Source: JAVJRN01 sp040218415 | GTDB lineage: Bacteria; Bacteroidota; Bacteroidia; Cytophagales; Cyclobacteriaceae | DNA: 64,000 nucleotides | Direction: 5' to 3' | Assembly: GCA_040218415.1 (NCBI GenBank) | Contig: JAVJRN010000029.1 | Span: 124,001 to 188,000 of the forward strand | Shown here: positions 1 to 9,026 of the stretch, piece after piece | How positions within the stretch are numbered: the first letter of the stretch is position 1 | Layout: each line of letters begins with the position of its first letter | Notes under the pieces: model-generated | Told to the model about the DNA's origin: nothing | Databases searched by the model: none | What the model saw: the letters and a program-made list of their open reading frames with translations, nothing else | Program-made: the position numbers and the translations under genes

Positions 1-147
1 ATAGAAGATAATCAAGATCTTCTGGCGATGGTTGCATTCGATTGTCAAGTAGAAAAAATGAAAAATGAAGAAGCTTATTCATCTACTGATGAAGTGGCTT
101 TATCACAACTTAAGCAATTAAACAATCTACTATCTTCGGCGCTTTAA
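1..147 (+). CDS. zapA: Cell division protein ZapA, C-terminal part
   Basis: The first 48 codons are open in frame 1 and end at a TAA. The visible protein begins with IEDNQDLLAMVAFDCQVEKM, the conserved dimer-helix stretch of Bacteroidota ZapA, followed by a polar tail. ZapA promotes bundling of FtsZ filaments at the division ring. The start lies outside the window. The next gene downstream is rny, 82 bases away, and a zapA-rny order is usual in this phylum, which supports the call. Nothing else resembles this short C-terminal helix as well; confidence is limited only by truncation. Confidence 0.8.
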   Translation: MEDNQDLLAMVAFDCQVEKMKNEEAYSSTDEVALSQLKQLNNLLSSAL

Positions 148-228
148 GTAGCGTATTTCATTATTAGTCAAGTACTTCGATCTTCTGGTTCACCCCTATC
201 ATGCATGTTAAATAAATAAAATAACATC

Positions 229-1791
229 ATGGATAGCATATATATAGCGGTCGTTGGAATCGTAGGCGTATTAGCCGGGCTTGGGGTGGATAGGATCCTA
301 CTGAAAAAGTCTTTAGAAAAATTAAAAAAAGAAGCGGAAGATGAGAAAAAGCTCATTCTCAAAGAAGCGGAAGTCAATGCCGAGAGTATTAAAAAAGACA
401 GAATATTAGAAGCCAAAGAAAAATTTTTAAAGCTGAAAACTGAATTTGAAGAGGAATCAACGAGGAAGAAAAACCAAATAATTACTAACGAAAACAAGCT
501 CAAACAGCGCGAATCCAACCTATCAAAACAAATAGAAAAGAATAAAAGGCTAGAAGCAGAATTTGAGTCCAACAAAGAAAATCTTGCTGCACAAATTGAC
601 ATTACCAAAAAGCGGAGAGAAGAGTATGAAAAACTCATGACCCAGCAAGTACAAGTACTTGAAAAGGCATCACAACTCTCCGCAGACGAAGCAAGAAATC
701 AATTGATTGAAGCGCTAAAAGATGAAGCCACAACCAATGCATCAGCGCACATCAAGGACATCATGGAAGAAGCCAAGATGACTGCCACAAAAGAGGCTAA
801 AAAGATAGTGCTACAAACGATTCAAAGAACAGCCACAGAGCACGCTATTGAAAACTGCGTGTCAGTATTCAACATTGAAAGCGACGATATAAAAGGAAAG
901 ATCATTGGTCGTGAGGGTAGAAATATTCGCGCATTAGAAGCCGCGACTGGTGTGGAAATTATTGTAGACGACACTCCGGAAGCCATCATTATTTCAGGAT
1001 TTGACCCAGTCAGAAGAGAAATCGCAAGACTATCACTACATAGGCTGGTTCAAGATGGCAGGATTCACCCAGCAAGAATTGAAGAGATAGTCGCTAAAAC
1101 AACCAAAAACATTGGCGAAGAGATTGTTGAAATAGGAGAGCGTACAGTTATCGATTTAGGAATACATGGCTTACATCCTGAATTAATCAAATTAGTTGGA
1201 CGAATGAGATTTAGGTCTTCGTATGGTCAAAACTTGCTCCAACACTCCCGTGAAGTAGCCAACCTTTGTGCCACATTAGCTGCTGAGCTGGGTTTGAACG
1301 CGAAACTCGCCAAACGCGCTGGCTTACTGCACGATATAGGCAAAGTATGGCCTGATGAACCAGAAAAGCCTCATGCTATCATTGGGATGGAATTAGCCTT
1401 AAAATACAAAGAGAATCCTCAAGTGATCAACGCTATTGGTGCACACCACGACGAAATCGAAATGACGTCAATGATATCACCAATTATTCAAGCATGTGAT
1501 GCCATCTCAGGTAGCCGTCCAGGAGCTAGACGAGAGATCATGGAGCAATACTTAAAGCGACTTAAAGAACTTGAAGAAGTTGCACATAGTTTTGATGGAG
1601 TAAATAAATGTTATGCCATACAGGCGGGACGTGAACTTAGGGTAATGGTAGATGCCGAGAACGTCTCAGATAAAAGGGCTAGTGAAATTTCATTTAACAT
1701 TTCTCAAAAAATAGAAAAAGAAATGCAATATCCCGGACAGATAAAGGTTACTGTAATTCGCGAGACGCGAGCGGTGGCATTTGCAAAATAA
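229..1791 (+). CDS. rny: Ribonuclease Y
   Basis: This encodes RNase Y, the membrane-bound endoribonuclease that starts decay of many mRNAs. The 520-residue protein has a single N-terminal membrane helix (about residues 4-24), a long charged coiled coil (about 28-200), a KH RNA-binding domain with the GKIIGREGRNIR signature (about 220-275), and an HD phosphohydrolase domain with His339, the His368-Asp369 pair in LLHDIGK and HHD near 406-408. Length and domain order match the family. The ATG start places the membrane helix at the extreme N-terminus, as expected. It lies 82 bases after zapA, probably in the same transcript, and is followed by a strong terminator. Confidence 0.97.
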   Translation: MDSIYIAVVGIVGVLAGLGVDRILLKKSLEKLKKEAEDEKKLILKEAEVNAESIKKDRILEAKEKFLKLKTEFEEESTRKKNQIITNENKLKQRESNLSKQIEKNKRLEAEFESNKENLAAQIDITKKRREEYEKLMTQQVQVLEKASQLSADEARNQLIEALKDEATTNASAHIKDIMEEAKMTATKEAKKIVLQTIQRTATEHAIENCVSVFNIESDDIKGKIIGREGRNIRALEAATGVEIIVDDTPEAIIISGFDPVRREIARLSLHRLVQDGRIHPARIEEIVAKTTKNIGEEIVEIGERTVIDLGIHGLHPELIKLVGRMRFRSSYGQNLLQHSREVANLCATLAAELGLNAKLAKRAGLLHDIGKVWPDEPEKPHAIIGMELALKYKENPQVINAIGAHHDEIEMTSMISPIIQACDAISGSRPGARREIMEQYLKRLKELEEVAHSFDGVNKCYAIQAGRELRVMVDAENVSDKRASEISFNISQKIEKEMQYPGQIKVTVIRETRAVAFAK

Positions 1792-1813
1792 CCTTCGCCA
1801 AAAACACTAAATG

Positions 1814-1847
1814 AAAAGACACCCAAAAAAGGTGTCTTTTTTTATTT
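1814..1847 (+). terminator. Rho-independent terminator after rny
   Basis: A perfect 10-bp stem (AAAAGACACC / GGTGTCTTTT) with a 7-base loop runs straight into a T-rich tract. It sits 22 bases after the rny stop and should end the zapA-rny transcript. Confidence 0.9.
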
Positions 1848-1888
1848 ATTAACAATACAGAATTGAATCCACTTGCTATTTTTATCTA

Positions 1889-2422
1889 ATGGTTGTAAGA
1901 TTCGATAAAGTTCAGATTAATCAAGCAGATATACTTTTACAAATTGCTCGAAGAACTTTTATAAGTACCTATCAACATCTCAACGATCCTGATCAGTTCA
2001 AAGCTTATTTGGCTGAAAACCTTATGCTGAACAGTATTGAAAATAGCCTTAGTCAGTCTCAAAGTCATTATTATTTCGGTCGAATTAGAGACAAAATTGT
2101 CTCTTATTTTCACGTATTGGAATTCCCCGTTCAAACCGACATTAACACCCGTCATAGTCTGGAAATAGCTCGCTTCTATGTTCTCGATGAGTACAAAGGG
2201 AAAGGTATAGGAAGGCAGATGATGAACTATATCAAGGCATTAGCATTAACACTTAGTAAAAAAGAAATCTGGCTTGGCGTATGGGAGCTCAACCCAAAAG
2301 CGATCGCCTTTTATATGAAAATGGGATATCAAATTACCGGATCTCATAGCTTCATGATTGGTAACGATGATCAAACTGATTATATCATGACCTACATGAT
2401 CGAGCGAGAAAAAGCGAATTAG
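1889..2422 (+). CDS. GNAT family N-acetyltransferase
   Basis: The 177-residue protein has the GNAT fold: motif A is seen in EIARFYVLDEYKGKGIGRQM (about residues 90-111), where the GKGIG loop binds the acetyl-CoA pyrophosphate, and motif B follows in WELNPKAIAFYMKMGY (about 132-147), ending with the usual Tyr. This pattern is close to the PaiA-like and spermidine/amino-acid acetyltransferase groups, but the substrate cannot be read from sequence. It is separated from rny by a terminator and faces the M28 peptidase gene convergently, so it is probably transcribed alone. Confidence 0.85.
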   Translation: MVVRFDKVQINQADILLQIARRTFISTYQHLNDPDQFKAYLAENLMLNSIENSLSQSQSHYYFGRIRDKIVSYFHVLEFPVQTDINTRHSLEIARFYVLDEYKGKGIGRQMMNYIKALALTLSKKEIWLGVWELNPKAIAFYMKMGYQITGSHSFMIGNDDQTDYIMTYMIEREKAN

Positions 2423-2431
2423 ATTGGCTGT

Positions 2432-2465
2432 GAAAATAAAAAGCCTCCCATTGAAATGGAAGGCT
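2432..2465 (-). terminator. Terminator of the M28 peptidase gene
   Basis: Read on the minus strand, a stem made from AGCCTTCCAT and ATGGGAGGCT (one G-U pair) with a 4-base loop is followed by TTTTTATTTT. It lies about 30 bases past the peptidase stop, in the correct orientation for that gene; on the plus strand there is no U-tract, so it is probably one-directional. Confidence 0.8.
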
Positions 2466-2494
2466 CTAGGTAAAGTTGGTATTGAAAATTGTAT

Positions 2495-3973
2495 TTATTC
2501 TTTGCCGTACAGGGCTCTTCCAGCGGGTTCGTATTTATCACCTTCCGTCCAAAAAATGGGTTCTGTTCGATTGCCAATTAGCGTTACAGCATAAATAAAT
2601 GATTTTGAGTATTCTGTCAAATATTCAAAATTCAACGAACTAGCCTCATCTTCAGGTTGGTGGTAATACTTGGTAATCTCTTCGTTCATCGAAACGTATC
2701 CTGGATCGTAAGAAACCGATGGTATCCCTTTAGCAGCAAAACTCACGTTATCCGATCGGTCATAATAATTTTCCTCTGGAAGCGGATCATCAATTGCCTC
2801 TAAACCAAATGCTTTCGCTGCATCTACGAAGTGCTCTGTAACCGACGTTCTATTAAAACCGACTACAGTTACCTTAGTAATATCATTATAACCACCCGTA
2901 TCTGTATTTAAGTCATACACCGTTTTTTCCAATGGGATTAGTGGATGCTCTACATACCATTTACTTCCCAAAAGTCCGACTTCTTCTGCATTACACGCCA
3001 AAAAAGCAATGGATCTTTTGGTAGGATTATTTGCAAAATACTCAGCGGACGTTAGCAAGTTGGCGGTTCCTATTCCATTGTCACGTGCACCATTCCATAT
3101 TGAGTCTCCCTCCCCTACATCTTTCACTCCAACGTGATCCAAATGAGCAGAAATCATAATATACTCATCTTTGAGTTTCGGGTCTGTTCCTTCTATGTAA
3201 CCCACAACATTTGGCACACTCATTCTTTTTGTACCAGAACCTTTAATCGTGATTTGAGCTTTTTTTCCGTCCATCTCTTTGAAGAAAGCGAGTCTGTCAC
3301 CATCACCGTCCAATAGCCATGCTGCTGGAAAAGGACTGCTCAATTCTTGGTCTTGATCCAATATAAATCTGTCTCCTGAAAGGTAATTGATGAGCAATTT
3401 CCATGGGTAGCCCGATGGTCTATAAAGCTCAATCATGGCCATTGCACCGGCCTCTTGAGCCAGCGCCATTTTTTGCATAGAAAATTTGTAGCTTCCTTCC
3501 TCAGGATTTCCATTGCCTGCTTTGGCAACTACTATTTTACCCTTGAGATCTTTTCCTACCAGATCCTCGGCAAAACCAAAATCCACAAAAACTATCTCCG
3601 TATCAATGCTTACATTTTCAGAGGTTAAGAAAAGCAGGTCATCCCAAAGTTGAAAAGACTTGTCTCCGATGGTCATAGTCGCCTTTTCCGGAGACTGGCT
3701 TTTCACCAGTTTTACTCCCTGAAAATAATTATCCTGACCAGGTGCTGGCTTTACGCCAAATTTTTGAAGTTGATTGGCGATATATCTCGCGGCAATTTCA
3801 TTTTCAATGGTACCGGTATTTCTTCCTCTAAGTTCATCTGAAGCTAAAAACCTAAGGTGACTTTCGTAAGTAATTTGTTTGACTTGCTTATTTATTTGCT
3901 TTACGGCTTTTTGTGCTGAAATTGACAAACTCGAGCCAATCAAAGCTAAGACTAATAATTTCTTCACCTGCAT
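2495..3973 (-). CDS. Secreted M28 family metallopeptidase
   Basis: A 492-residue zinc aminopeptidase-type protein with an N-terminal signal peptide (LLVLALIGSSLSISA|Q). A PA-like inserted domain spans about residues 90-245. The M28 catalytic core follows: AHLDH (His277, likely ligand), GARDNG (Asp298), AEEVG (Glu330/331, the catalytic base and ligand), NTDTGG (Asp358) and a late YYHQPED His, so all five expected zinc-site positions are present. The C-terminus lacks a clear type IX sorting domain. It probably acts in the periplasm or outside the cell on peptides; substrate is unknown. It has its own terminator and no close operon partner. Confidence 0.92.
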   Translation of the reverse strand: MQVKKLLVLALIGSSLSISAQKAVKQINKQVKQITYESHLRFLASDELRGRNTGTIENEIAARYIANQLQKFGVKPAPGQDNYFQGVKLVKSQSPEKATMTIGDKSFQLWDDLLFLTSENVSIDTEIVFVDFGFAEDLVGKDLKGKIVVAKAGNGNPEEGSYKFSMQKMALAQEAGAMAMIELYRPSGYPWKLLINYLSGDRFILDQDQELSSPFPAAWLLDGDGDRLAFFKEMDGKKAQITIKGSGTKRMSVPNVVGYIEGTDPKLKDEYIMISAHLDHVGVKDVGEGDSIWNGARDNGIGTANLLTSAEYFANNPTKRSIAFLACNAEEVGLLGSKWYVEHPLIPLEKTVYDLNTDTGGYNDITKVTVVGFNRTSVTEHFVDAAKAFGLEAIDDPLPEENYYDRSDNVSFAAKGIPSVSYDPGYVSMNEEITKYYHQPEDEASSLNFEYLTEYSKSFIYAVTLIGNRTEPIFWTEGDKYEPAGRALYGKE

Positions 3974-4143
3974 GCTTATTTATATTAAACTGGTTTCTGA
4001 TAATATCCTGAGACTACTTTGGTAGATATGCAATTATTGATACATTCTTCGCGAAAAAGCACAAAATACCATGTAATACGATCAAAAGTAGCAATAATCT
4101 TTTGGGCAAATGTTAAGCATTGAATTATCGGTAGAATAAAGGT

Positions 4144-4177
4144 ATGAAAGGTCTAATTTGACAATTAAACCTTTCAT
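4144..4177. terminator. Stem-loop beyond the symporter gene
   Basis: ATGAAAGGT pairs with ACCTTTCAT and the inner TAATT with AATTA around a TGAC loop, giving a 14-bp stem with one A-C mismatch. It lies just past the 3' end of the minus-strand symporter gene. There is no long U-tract on either side, so it may be a weak terminator or an mRNA-stabilising structure. Confidence 0.4.
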
Positions 4178-4189
4178 TGCGTTACGAAA

Positions 4190-5911
4190 TTAGAATTTCG
4201 GATGGTTCTTACCAGGGAAATTGGCCTCAAAAAACTCACCATATTCTTTGATCGTTTGCTTCATATCTTTTCTAAGCCAAATAATACCTACCAGGTTGGG
4301 CAAGGTCATCAGCGCTATAGTGATCCCCGACAATGTCCAAATAATTGTAGTGTCCTGAAAGGATGCAAAGAAGAATGCAACGACATATACCACTCTATAG
4401 TAGACCACCGACTTAGTTCCAAATAAAAACGTCATGGCTCGATCTCCGTAGTACGACCAACTTATGGCCGTACTGAAGGCAAAGAGTAATAATCCTATAG
4501 ATACAATATATTGCCCGTAATCACCAAAATAACCTCGATTGAAGGCTATTGCCGTCAAAGGCGCGCTATGCATGAGTGATTCTCCAATGAACTTAAGCGA
4601 TTTTTCGTCAGCAATTGAACCATTGACAATGTTGATATTTCCTGTAAATAATGATTCATCGAGTAAGCCATCGTTGAGGTATACTTTGATATTGTCGGCA
4701 AAGCTTCTGGAGTGTAAAAATGTGATTTCATCGTTTAGAATATCTCCATTATTCACCTCCAATACTCCTGTATAGACCGGTAGACCTTCAATTCCATTGA
4801 GATGCTTATAAATGGCATCAGCATTGTCTGGGTTACTTTCTTTCAGAGATTGACTCAATATTTCGATTTCTGTGTACTCGAATTGATTGATATGCTTCTC
4901 AGACCAAGCACCAGATGATAAGAGCACGAGACCTGTAACAGTACAAATGACAATCGTGTCAATAAAAGGTTCTAAAATCGCCACCATACCTTCGGAAAGC
5001 GGTTCATTCGCTTTTGCGGAAGCATGAGCAATAGGAGCACTACCTTGACCTGCTTCATTAGAAAACAATCCTCGACCCACTCCTTTATTAAAAGCAAAAG
5101 CAAGGTTGGCGCCAATAAAGCCCCCTGTGGCAGCTGAGCCAGTGAATATTTCACCAAAAATGGCTATAAACGAAGGAATAACATTTTCAATATTAGCTAG
5201 AATAACCGCAAATGCCCCAATGAAATAAACAATGGCCATTGCAGGAACTAGCTTGGAAGTGACCGCAGCAATCCTTGAAATTCCACCAATGATGACCAGT
5301 CCCAAGAGAACTGCAAGCACTGCACCAGTAATTATCTGATCGATACCGAAAGTAGCTAATAGCGTACTAGAGATACTATTTATCTGAGGCAAACTACCAG
5401 TACCAAAAGAGGAAAGTACTGTGGCAAATGCAAAAATCCATGCAAGCCACTTAATGTTTACTTTTTTCCCATTCAGCTTAAACTCAGCATTTTTCATGTA
5501 ATACATGGGGCCTCCAGCCATGGTGCCATCATCCAGTTTTTCACGGTACTTATGCGAAAGTGATACTTCAACAAATTTGGTACACATACCTACTGCTGCT
5601 GTCACAAGCATCCAAAACAATGCTGCTGGCCCACCAAGATGAAGTGCAAATGCTACACCGGCAATATTTCCTGTACCTACAGTGCCTGATAAGGCTGTTG
5701 CCAACGCTTGAAAATGCGAGGTATCTCCCGGCAAATCTTTGCTGTCATACTTGCCGCTCACAATTCTTACCGCATGCTTAAAGAATCTTATTTGTGGAAA
5801 TTTAAGATAGATCGTAAAGAAAAGACCAGTTCCCAATAGTGCGTAAGGAAACCAAAAGGCGCTTCCGATATAACTATCTATGACGGTTAGAAATTGATTG
5901 AGTTCTTGCAT
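4190..5911 (-). CDS. Sodium:alanine (AGCS) family symporter
   Basis: An inner-membrane amino-acid:Na+ symporter of the AGCS family. Family signatures include ALSGTVGTGNIAGVAFAL (about residue 75 onward), FVEVSLSHKYRE, GGPMYYM and NEAGQGSAPIAHASA. About ten to eleven membrane helices are evident. The protein is longer than the usual 450-480 residues because of a hydrophilic segment of roughly 130 residues between the helix carrying FIDTIVICTVTGLVLL and the MHSAPLTAIAF segment. The open frame extends upstream to a TTG, but a TAnnTTTG promoter element overlaps that codon, so the ATG at 5911 (MQELNQFL) is preferred. It is monocistronic. Confidence 0.93.
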   Translation of the reverse strand: MQELNQFLTVIDSYIGSAFWFPYALLGTGLFFTIYLKFPQIRFFKHAVRIVSGKYDSKDLPGDTSHFQALATALSGTVGTGNIAGVAFALHLGGPAALFWMLVTAAVGMCTKFVEVSLSHKYREKLDDGTMAGGPMYYMKNAEFKLNGKKVNIKWLAWIFAFATVLSSFGTGSLPQINSISSTLLATFGIDQIITGAVLAVLLGLVIIGGISRIAAVTSKLVPAMAIVYFIGAFAVILANIENVIPSFIAIFGEIFTGSAATGGFIGANLAFAFNKGVGRGLFSNEAGQGSAPIAHASAKANEPLSEGMVAILEPFIDTIVICTVTGLVLLSSGAWSEKHINQFEYTEIEILSQSLKESNPDNADAIYKHLNGIEGLPVYTGVLEVNNGDILNDEITFLHSRSFADNIKVYLNDGLLDESLFTGNINIVNGSIADEKSLKFIGESLMHSAPLTAIAFNRGYFGDYGQYIVSIGLLLFAFSTAISWSYYGDRAMTFLFGTKSVVYYRVVYVVAFFFASFQDTTIIWTLSGITIALMTLPNLVGIIWLRKDMKQTIKEYGEFFEANFPGKNHPKF

Positions 5912-5941
5912 AAAAACTTTTTTCAGATTTAAGTGATGGGG

Positions 5942-5949
5942 CAAAAGTA
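5942..5949 (-). promoter_or_regulatory. Candidate -7 element of the symporter gene
   Basis: On the minus strand the sequence reads TACTTTTG, a full match to the Bacteroidota -7 consensus TAnnTTTG, about 30 bases before the preferred ATG. No good TTG -33 element is seen at the usual spacing. Confidence 0.4.
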
Positions 5950-6085
5950 AGAATTAATCCCATTCGAGACGGCTACCTCCTCTGACTCAGTTGAAATAGC
6001 AACCATCAAAAATTACTGATCACTCAAAAGCTGTCCTACTTTCTATGCTTAATCTTTAAAAAATGAAATTTTTTCTATGAAATGG

Positions 6086-7353
6086 TCAATAGCCGTACTT
6101 TTCTTTCCAGCGATTTTTTAAAAATTTTCTTAGCTCCAGCTCTCGAGCATTATCTCCAGGTTCATAAAAGGTGGTTCCGCTCAATTGCGTTGGAAGAAAT
6201 TCCATTTCCGCAAAATTACCCGGATATGAATGAGCATATTTATAGCCTTCACCAAAGCCCTCATCCTTCATGAACTTTGTTGGTGCATTCCTAATCGCCA
6301 TTGGTACAGGTAAATCACCTTTTTCGTGTACTAGCTTTTGTGCCAAATTTATCGCTTCATAACTGGAATTGCTTTTGGGGGAGCTCGCAAGATAAGTAAC
6401 ACATTGGGCAAGAATTATCCGTGATTCTGGGTAACCGATGACATTAACTGCTTGAAATGTGGTATTCGCCATCACAAGTGCCGTTGGATTAGCATTTCCA
6501 ATATCTTCGGAGGCCAAAATCACCAACCGTCTGGCAATGAATTTTACATCTTCGCCACCTTCGATCATCCTAGCCAAATAATAAACGGCCGCATTCGGGT
6601 CGCTTCCTCTTATAGATTTAATAAAGCTGAAATTACGTCGTAGTGCATCTCCCCTTTCTTATCATAAAGTACTGTTTTTCTCTGTGCAGCTTCCATTACT
6701 ATCTGGTCAGTAATAATGGTTACATCGCTTGATTCAGATTTCACGACTAATTCAAGAAGATTGAGCAGCTTTCTTGCATCCCCACCAGACAAATTGAAGA
6801 GTGCCTCGGTTTCTTTCAGGGAGACATCCAGTTTTTTCATTTCTAAGTCAGATGTCAATGCTCTATTCACGATTTCTAGCAGGTCATCTTTTTCCAAATG
6901 CTTTAAATTATACACCTGGCACCTAGACAATAGCGCCGCATTTACTTCAAAACTTGGGTTTTCGGTAGTTGCACCAATAAGAGTAATTTTCCCCTTTTCC
7001 ACAGCTCCGAGAAGCGCATCTTGTTGTGATTTGTTAAATCGATGTATCTCATCAATAAAAAGAATTGCTTTTTGACCAGTTCTTATTTGTCCAATAACCT
7101 CTCTCACATCTTTCACACCAGCACTAATAGCACTCAGAGTATGAAATGGCATCTTTACTTGATTTGCGATAATATTCGCTAACGTGGTTTTACCAGTACC
7201 GGGAGGACCCCAAAGAATCATGGAGGGAATACGACCTGTCTTTATGGTCTTGTTTAAAATGCCTCCTTCTCCTACCAAATGGGCTTGACCAATCAAATCT
7301 GAAAGCATGGTAGGCCTCATTCTTTCGGCCAAAGGTGAAGTATCTTGAAACAT
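6086..7353 (-). pseudogene. rarA: Replication-associated recombination protein RarA, frameshifted
   Basis: RarA (MgsA) is an AAA+ ATPase acting at stalled replication forks. The N-terminal part (7353 to 6610) carries Walker A WGPPGTGKTT, Walker B LFIDEIHRF and sensor ATTENPSFEV, then stops at SALLNL. The C-terminal part continues in another frame: reading FIKSIRGSDPNAAVYYLARM across 6625-6560 restores the normal family sequence, followed by GGEDVKFIARRLVILASEDIG. One base is missing in the AAA run at 6623-6625 (plus strand), where four A would keep the frame. Joined length would be about 422 residues, normal for RarA. The ATG at 7353 (MFQDTSPLAERMRP) fits family starts better than the upstream TTG. 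This is either a real inactivating deletion or a homopolymer sequencing error. Confidence 0.9.
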
Positions 7354-7377
7354 AAATATTGGAAAGTTTTCTGGTGA

Positions 7378-7385
7378 CAAAGCTA
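7378..7385 (-). promoter_or_regulatory. Candidate -7 element of rarA
   Basis: The minus strand reads TAGCTTTG, matching TAnnTTTG, 25 bases upstream of the preferred ATG at 7353 and overlapping the alternative TTG start, which argues for the ATG. No convincing -33 TTG is present. Confidence 0.35.
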
Positions 7386-7712
7386 ACCGATGTACCTAAG
7401 TAAAACTGGCTTTCCTTATTTTCGAAGGTCAAAAGCTGAATTTATCGCCTTCAGAATACATTTCTATTTTTGTCAGCCGTTGATACAGCTATCCGATCCG
7501 AGAAAATCTCCAATAAATATTCTTACAGAAAATGCCGTGAAATTAAGATCTTCAAAGGATTGATTCATCCATTTGCCGATATGCTTATGTCGCGTTAATT
7601 AATCTAGAATCATCTTAGATAATTGACCCAATTTAGGATCTAAGTCAGTCGAAACTTCTTATAGATGTCTGGACAAACACCATGTAGTTAAGAATTTCTG
7701 ATAAAAAGAAAC
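7386..7712. other. Non-coding gap, nothing recognised
   Basis: About 330 bases between rarA and the next minus-strand gene. I found no open frame with protein-like composition, no tRNA and no strong hairpin here. It may hold only the rarA promoter region and the 3' untranslated part of the gene at 7713. Confidence 0.5.
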
Positions 7713-8060
7713 CTAAGCGTTAATACCTAATTCCTTTCGAACATGTATATATAATTGCTTTATGGAATCATCCTCATAAAACAATACTTCCGCAAAAGCC
7801 TCCTTAATAAATTGATTTTTTTGAGCAGTATTTTTCAAAACCAAACTATCAGCTTCCTCCCATTCTTCCATAATGCCCAAAGTTTCCTCTTTTGGGACGC
7901 CCAAATATTGTCCAATGGTGACTATTGATTCTTTGTATTGATTAGTATTACCAACATACTTTACGAGCGTACTAATGATGGTTGCTACTTCCTTATCTAT
8001 TTCTGTGAAAACCATAACGGCGGGGTTTATATTTAATAGTTTAGTAAGATAAAGATACAT
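7713..8060 (-). CDS. Small hypothetical protein
   Basis: A 115-residue acidic, helix-rich protein with no signal peptide or membrane segment; I do not recognise its family. The stretch EIDKEVATIISTLVKYVG and the later AFAEVLFYEDDSIKQLYIHVRKELG look like amphipathic helices of a soluble protein. Translation could begin at the first ATG (8060) or at residue 16 (MVFTEIDKE, 8015); the second gives a more typical cytosolic N-terminus. A perfect 16-bp palindrome resembling a LacI-family operator lies directly before the first start, so expression may depend on a sugar- or purine-responsive repressor. Confidence 0.6.
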   Translation of the reverse strand: MYLYLTKLLNINPAVMVFTEIDKEVATIISTLVKYVGNTNQYKESIVTIGQYLGVPKEETLGIMEEWEEADSLVLKNTAQKNQFIKEAFAEVLFYEDDSIKQLYIHVRKELGINA

Positions 8061-8061
8061 A

Positions 8062-8077
8062 TTGCAAACGTTTGCAA
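8062..8077. promoter_or_regulatory. LacI/PurR-type operator palindrome
   Basis: TTGCAAACGTTTGCAA is a perfect 16-bp palindrome with a central CG, the form typical of LacI-family operators. It lies in the 84-base gap between the divergent genes at 7713-8060 and 8145-9026, next to the first possible start of the former. No LacI-family gene is present in the window. Confidence 0.6.
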
Positions 8078-8127
8078 AAAGTTATTCTCTGCTTTTCTTC
8101 TAGTAATATTCAATAAACAACAAGATT

Positions 8128-8143
8128 TACCCACTTTTGGGTA
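8128..8143. promoter_or_regulatory. Inverted repeat at the transporter start codon
   Basis: TACCCA and TGGGTA flank CTTT and end one base before the ATG at 8145. In RNA this would fold into a 6-bp hairpin over the translation start region; in DNA it could be an operator. No function is known. Confidence 0.35.
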
Positions 8144-8144
8144 G

Positions 8145-9026
8145 ATGCAAAAAGTTGACTTAAAAGTTCACATTGCCATGGTTTTTGTGGCTTTATTATA
8201 CGGCACCAATTACGCAGCAGTTAAGCTAGTCACGCCTGCACTAATCAGCCCTTTTGGTTTTCTCATATTCCGTGTGGGTTTAGCAGGATTGCTTTTTTGG
8301 CTGATTGGAGCCTTATTTAAACAGAAAATAGACTGGCGAGTCGATGGGTATCGAATTTTGGGTTGTTCCATTTTCGGCGTAGGCATCAATATGCTTTTCT
8401 TCTTCAAAGGACTGAGCATTACATCGTCTGTACATGGCTCCATCATTATGACGCTAACTCCAATACTCGTTGGAATACTAGCAGCCATTCTTTTAAAGGA
8501 AAAGCTCTATAGAAAAAAAGTATTCGGACTTATTGTAGGGTTGCTAGGTGCTTCTATAATTATCTTTCAAAAAACTACCGTAAGTAATCAATCCTCAATT
8601 GAAGGAGATATTCTCATCTTGCTCAATGCAATGAGTTATGGAACTTATCTGGTGTTGGCAAAACCATTATTGCAGAAGTACGCTCCATTAACTCTTGTAA
8701 AATGGTTTTTCCTATTTGGGTTTATTTTCCTCCTGCCTTTTGGTTTTTCAGAACTCGATGGAATTCCTTGGCACGAATTCAATGGCATTGAATGGGCGAG
8801 CTTTTTCTTTGTGATTTTTGGAGTAACTGTCATTGCCTACATCACCAATATTTGGGCAATGAAAAGAATCAGTCCTTCGACCGTCGGTGCGTACATTTAT
8901 CTCCAGCCTGTTTTTGCCTCACTTATTGGTGTCACTTTCATGGATGAAGTCTTGAATTTTCAAACAATTCTTGGCGCATCTTTGGTATTCATCGGTGTTG
9001 CCTTGGCTGTTGCTCGAAAAAGCTAG
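8145..9026 (+). CDS. EamA/DMT family transporter
   Basis: A 293-residue inner-membrane protein of the drug/metabolite transporter superfamily. It has ten predicted membrane helices arranged as two EamA repeats (about residues 8-138 and 152-290); the end of each repeat carries the usual pattern, TLTPILVGILAAILLKEKL in the first and YLQPVFASLIGVTFMDEVL in the second. Such proteins export amino acids, nucleotides or other metabolites, and the substrate is not predictable. Its 3' end overlaps the convergent threonine aldolase gene by four bases. Upstream are two candidate regulatory repeats. Confidence 0.9.
   Translation: MQKVDLKVHIAMVFVALLYGTNYAAVKLVTPALISPFGFLIFRVGLAGLLFWLIGALFKQKIDWRVDGYRILGCSIFGVGINMLFFFKGLSITSSVHGSIIMTLTPILVGILAAILLKEKLYRKKVFGLIVGLLGASIIIFQKTTVSNQSSIEGDILILLNAMSYGTYLVLAKPLLQKYAPLTLVKWFFLFGFIFLLPFGFSELDGIPWHEFNGIEWASFFFVIFGVTVIAYITNIWAMKRISPSTVGAYIYLQPVFASLIGVTFMDEVLNFQTILGASLVFIGVALAVARKS

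Noticed and set aside
148..228. Possible 6S RNA between zapA and rny
   Set aside because: Bacteroidota sometimes carry ssrS here, but the gap is only about 80 bases and shows no long bulged hairpin.
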